A DNA stretch of 64,000 nucleotides, taken from contig NZ_CP155618.1 in the NCBI RefSeq assembly GCF_031128465.2, forward strand, positions 1,993,501 through 2,057,500, written 5' to 3'. The position numbers and the translations under genes are program-made. The notes beneath the pieces were generated by a model. The model was not told the origin of the DNA. It saw only the letters and a list, made by a program, of their open reading frames with translations, and made no database searches. The first letter of the stretch is position 1. Each line of letters opens with the position of its first letter. The DNA comes from Mariniflexile litorale (GTDB lineage Bacteria; Bacteroidota; Bacteroidia; Flavobacteriales; Flavobacteriaceae). This document shows, piece by piece, positions 61,683-64,000 of the stretch.

Positions 61683-61733
61683 GGGCTTTAGGCTTTAAGC
61701 TGTATGCTTTAGGCTATTGGCTTTAGGCTTCAT
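61683..61733. repeat. Short tandem repeat tract of GGCTTTA units
   Basis: About 50 bp built from degenerate copies of GGCTTTAGGCTTTAAGC and TATGCTTTAGGCTATT. It lies in the rpsI-rpsB gap. Its style is like the tracts that flank the four-helix-bundle gene at 8.3-8.7 kb. No gene is present in the 61641-61873 gap. Confidence 0.55.
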
Positions 61734-61873
61734 TTAGATGCTTAACTAAATCCTGACCTTTTGGGTCATGGACAACAATAACTGGTTAAATTTTTTTTAA
61801 TTTGAAATTTATATTGAAAGTAGCCTCGACCAAGCTTAGCATAACAATCCAATAAATATTTCGAAATTGGGTA

Positions 61874-62260
61874 TTAACGTTTAGAGAATTGGAATTTCTT
61901 ACGCGCTTTTTTCTGACCGAATTTTTTACGCTCCACCATTCTTGGATCTCTTGTTAATAAGCCTTCTGGTTTAAGGGTTAATCTGTTTTCTGCATCTAAT
62001 TCGCACATAGCACGAGAGATAGCTAAACGAACAGCTTCTGCTTGACCAGTAATACCGCCACCTAATACACTTACTTTAATATCAAAGTTACCTTCGTTAT
62101 TAGTCAAAGCTAATGGTTGGTTTACTTTGTATTGTAAAGTAGTTGTAGTAAAGTAAGCGTTTAATTCTTTTTTGTTTACTGTGATGTTTCCTTTTCCTGG
62201 AGAAACATATACACGAGCAACTGCCGTTTTTCTACGACCAATTTTGTGAATTACTTCCAT
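61874..62260 (-). CDS. rpsI: Small ribosomal subunit protein uS9
   Basis: A 128-residue ribosomal protein. It begins MEVIHKIGRRKTAVARVYVS and has VSVLGGGITGQAEAVRLAIS, LLTRDPRMVERKKFGQKKAR and the C-terminal FQFSKR, whose basic end reaches the P-site tRNA. The ATG overlaps the rplM stop by one base (TAATG). Length is normal. Assignment is firm. Confidence 0.97.
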   Translation of the reverse strand: MEVIHKIGRRKTAVARVYVSPGKGNITVNKKELNAYFTTTTLQYKVNQPLALTNNEGNFDIKVSVLGGGITGQAEAVRLAISRAMCELDAENRLTLKPEGLLTRDPRMVERKKFGQKKARKKFQFSKR

Positions 62261-62715
62261 TACTTGAATTCGGTTAAGTTAATTGTTTTTGGTTTTTGTG
62301 CAGCATGTGTATGCGCTGTACCAACAACAACATTTAAATTACGGAATAAATCTGCACCTAATTTGTTTTTAGGTAACATTCCTTTTACTGATTTTTCTAC
62401 TACTCTTGCAGGATCTTTTCCAAACAATTCTGTAGCAGTTAAACTTCTTTGACCACCTGGATAACCTGTGTGACGAATGTACGTTTTATCGTTCCATTTG
62501 TTTCCAGTTAAGTTGATTTTTTCAGAGTTGATAACAATTACGTTATCACCACAATCAACGTGTGGTGTGAAGCTAGGTTTATGTTTGCCTCTTAAAAGTT
62601 TTGCAACTTTTGAAGCTAAACGACCCAAAGATTGACCTTCAGCGTCAACTAAAACCCACTGCTTATCCGCAGTAGCTTTGTTCGCTGAAATGGTTTTGTA
62701 GCTTAATGTGTCCAC
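62260..62715 (-). CDS. rplM: Large ribosomal subunit protein uL13
   Basis: A 151-residue ribosomal protein with WVLVDAEGQSLGRLASKVAK, GDNVIVINSEKINLTGNKW, RHTGYPGGQRSLTATEL and VKGMLPKNKLGADLFRNL, all diagnostic. First gene of the ribosomal operon, translationally coupled to rpsI, behind a full Bacteroidota promoter. Assignment is firm. Confidence 0.98.
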   Translation of the reverse strand: MDTLSYKTISANKATADKQWVLVDAEGQSLGRLASKVAKLLRGKHKPSFTPHVDCGDNVIVINSEKINLTGNKWNDKTYIRHTGYPGGQRSLTATELFGKDPARVVEKSVKGMLPKNKLGADLFRNLNVVVGTAHTHAAQKPKTINLTEFK

Positions 62716-62762
62716 GTTATTAATTATTTTTTATTAAACATTCCTCTCTCAAAAAGAGTTTG

Positions 62763-62793
62763 CAAATGTACGATAATCTGTTTGATTACCAAA
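62763..62793 (-). promoter_or_regulatory. Promoter of the rplM-rpsI-rpsB-tsf operon
   Basis: On the minus strand TTTG (62793-62790), 19 nt and TACATTTG (62770-62763) match the Bacteroidota consensus fully, about 47 nt before the ATG. The same element pair and spacing is found at the TetR operon promoter. Confidence 0.75.
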
Positions 62794-63053
62794 TAGTAAA
62801 CAGGAAATTTTATTTATGAAGTATTGTATTGAAAATTAGAGTTCTCAATATTTCTGGTTAAACATTAAAAAGAAGTTATAAATTCAATTATAAGAGGCTT
62901 GATTTTCCGTAATCTAAAACTTTATTATACGAGTAATTAAGTCGGTTGTAAGAGTATTATTTAATGGGAACAGCACAGAGCCTTTCTCTTGTTTAAAAAC
63001 ACTTAATTTTTTAGCACAAACTCCATGGCCAAGTAGGTGTGGCATAAAATCCA

Positions 63054-63143
63054 ATCTGCTTTTTATAATCTGCGAAATCAGTGGGATAATTAAAGATAGT
63101 GAATTGTGAAATTATCCCACTGATTTCACAGATTTATGCAGAA
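63054..63143. repeat. Long imperfect palindrome
   Basis: Two arms pair over about 35-40 bp: the inner part GAAATCAGTGGGATAATT matches AATTATCCCACTGATTTC exactly, and further out CTGC and GCAG, and TCTG and CAGA, also pair. The loop is about 18 nt. It may be a REP-like dispersed palindrome. No coding capacity. Confidence 0.7.
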
Positions 63144-63256
63144 TAAAAACAAATGTTTGTTTTTTCTTGACAGCATAAAAAAGTCACCATAGAACAACTA
63201 TTTATGGATTTATGATATTTTAAGGATAATCAAATTTTAAAATTAAAAAAAGCTAT

Positions 63257-64000
63257 ATGTTTGTTGGTATGAGAACAAAAAGATTAGCTATTGTAGGCTG
63301 CGGAAAACTCGCAAACATTGTTGTAGAAGCATTCATTAAAGGGTTGTTGCCCGATTACAAACTTATAGGAACTTTTTCAAGGACGTTTAGTAAGGCAGAA
63401 GGCATTGCAAAGCATATTCAAGATTTAGAAACAAGTTATAAGTGTATACTATGTCATTCTATTGAAGAATTGCTTGATCTTAAACCTGACTATATCGTTG
63501 AAACAGCATCGCCAACAGCTTTAAGAGAACTAGCATTGCCTGCATTAATAAACGGATCTTCCATAATAACACTGTCTATGGGAGCATTTGCTGATGTCGA
63601 TTTTTATGAAAATGTTAAAAAAACAGCTTTGAAATATGGTACGCGTGTACATCTTGCATCAGGAGCCATTGGTGGTTTTGATGTTTTGAGAACGGTCTCT
63701 TTAATGGAAGCATGTCTTGTGACTTTTGAAACTAAAAAAGGGCCAAATTCCTTAAGAAACACAAATGTTTATAATGAAACATTACAAACTGAAGAACGCA
63801 GGGTTTTTGAAGGTGATGCCATTGAGGCTATCACACTTTTTCCAACACAGGTAAATGTTGCTGTAGCGGCCTCTTTAGCTTCAACAGGTCCTAAAAACAT
63901 GAAAGTGTCTATAGACTCAATTGCAGGTTATGTTGGTGATGATCATCGTATTGAAATAAAAAGCGAGCAAGTTCATGCTATTATTGATGTATATAGCAAA
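63257..64000 (+). CDS. Aspartate dehydrogenase-like protein (partial, 3' end outside the window)
   Basis: A frame of 248 codons runs to the window edge without a stop. ATGs at 63257 (MFVGMRTKRL) and 63269 (MRTKRL) are both possible; I give the longer form. A Rossmann fold begins with RLAIVGCGKLANIVVEAF (GxGxxA-like). VETASPTALRELALPALING and LASGAIGGFDVLR follow, typical of the AspDH/NadX family (DUF108), which oxidises L-aspartate to iminoaspartate with NAD(P) for NAD synthesis or aspartate breakdown. No nadA or nadC neighbour is visible on this side, so the pathway is open. Family assignment is good, symbol withheld. Confidence 0.82.
   Translation, partial: MFVGMRTKRLAIVGCGKLANIVVEAFIKGLLPDYKLIGTFSRTFSKAEGIAKHIQDLETSYKCILCHSIEELLDLKPDYIVETASPTALRELALPALINGSSIITLSMGAFADVDFYENVKKTALKYGTRVHLASGAIGGFDVLRTVSLMEACLVTFETKKGPNSLRNTNVYNETLQTEERRVFEGDAIEAITLFPTQVNVAVAASLASTGPKNMKVSIDSIAGYVGDDHRIEIKSEQVHAIIDVYSK

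Larger units (their letters stand above)
62716..63256. other. Intergenic region between rplM and the aspartate dehydrogenase-like gene
   Basis: About 540 bases of divergent intergenic DNA. It contains the rplM promoter next to the gene and a long palindrome at 63054-63143. No further gene, RNA or clear promoter for the plus-strand gene was identified. Confidence 0.6.

Overview
The window is a chromosomal segment of a member of the Bacteroidota, most likely a marine or sediment Flavobacteriaceae species. The DNA is AT-rich, Shine-Dalgarno sequences are largely absent, and promoters carry the Bacteroidota -7 element TAnnTTTG with a TTTG about 20 nt upstream. Proteins belong to families typical of the phylum: CarboxypepD_reg TonB receptors, DUF5686-type barrels, FTSC-type lipoprotein signals and clade II NosZ. 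No phage, insertion sequence with transposase, CRISPR array or rRNA operon was seen. One tRNA-Ser(GGA) is present.

Layout. 1-4.6 kb: the 5' part of aspS and a large TonB-dependent receptor. 4.8-11.9 kb: a TetR-controlled tripartite RND efflux operon (tetR, tolC-like, MFP, RND) interrupted by a four-helix-bundle (S23/IVS-type) gene. 12-13.4 kb: a polyprenyl diphosphate synthase and a small conserved partner. 13.4-30.2 kb: a denitrification and nitrosative-stress island. It holds an Rrf2 regulator, a RIC/ScdA di-iron repair protein, a polytopic His-rich membrane protein, a hemerythrin-domain protein, nirK fused to cytochrome c with nirV-like and Sco genes, an OprC/NosA-like copper receptor with a copper-type lipoprotein, and the nos operon (cytochrome c, fasciclin protein, nosZ, membrane protein, nosL, nosD, nosF, nosY). 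30.6-35.3 kb: sucA and sucB. 35.4-45.5 kb: an accessory surface and proteolysis region with a response regulator, retropepsin-like protease, TPR-CHAT protease, PKD/barrel protein, three secreted or lipoproteins, two small membrane peptides, and a divergent sigma factor with a membrane TPR anti-sigma-like protein. 45.6-50.8 kb: TatD, asparaginase, tRNA-Ser and an exbB/exbD operon. 50.8-62.8 kb: housekeeping genes on the minus strand (PAP2-like, rpoN, asnS, MMPL, DUF5686-like, frr, pyrH, tsf, rpsB, rpsI, rplM). 63.3-64 kb: the start of an aspartate dehydrogenase-like gene.

Two regulatory observations stand out. First, four minus-strand promoters beside the 44.1 kb sigma factor share GGTAACAA-N17-TATAA with invariant spacing. 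They precede the three secreted or lipoprotein genes and the small-peptide/PKD/CHAT/retropepsin/response-regulator operon, which suggests a self-contained sigma/anti-sigma regulon not recognised here from any described system. Second, the nirK and nos promoters share a near-palindrome (TGAyATwwATCATA on the minus strand) at exactly the same distance from the -7 element. Its centre lies near -41 of the predicted start, the usual place for a Crp/Fnr-family class II activator. The copper receptor, copper-type lipoprotein, Sco and NosL/D/F/Y genes around nirK and nosZ make a coherent copper-supply set for two copper reductases. No nitric oxide reductase of the usual type was found in the window.
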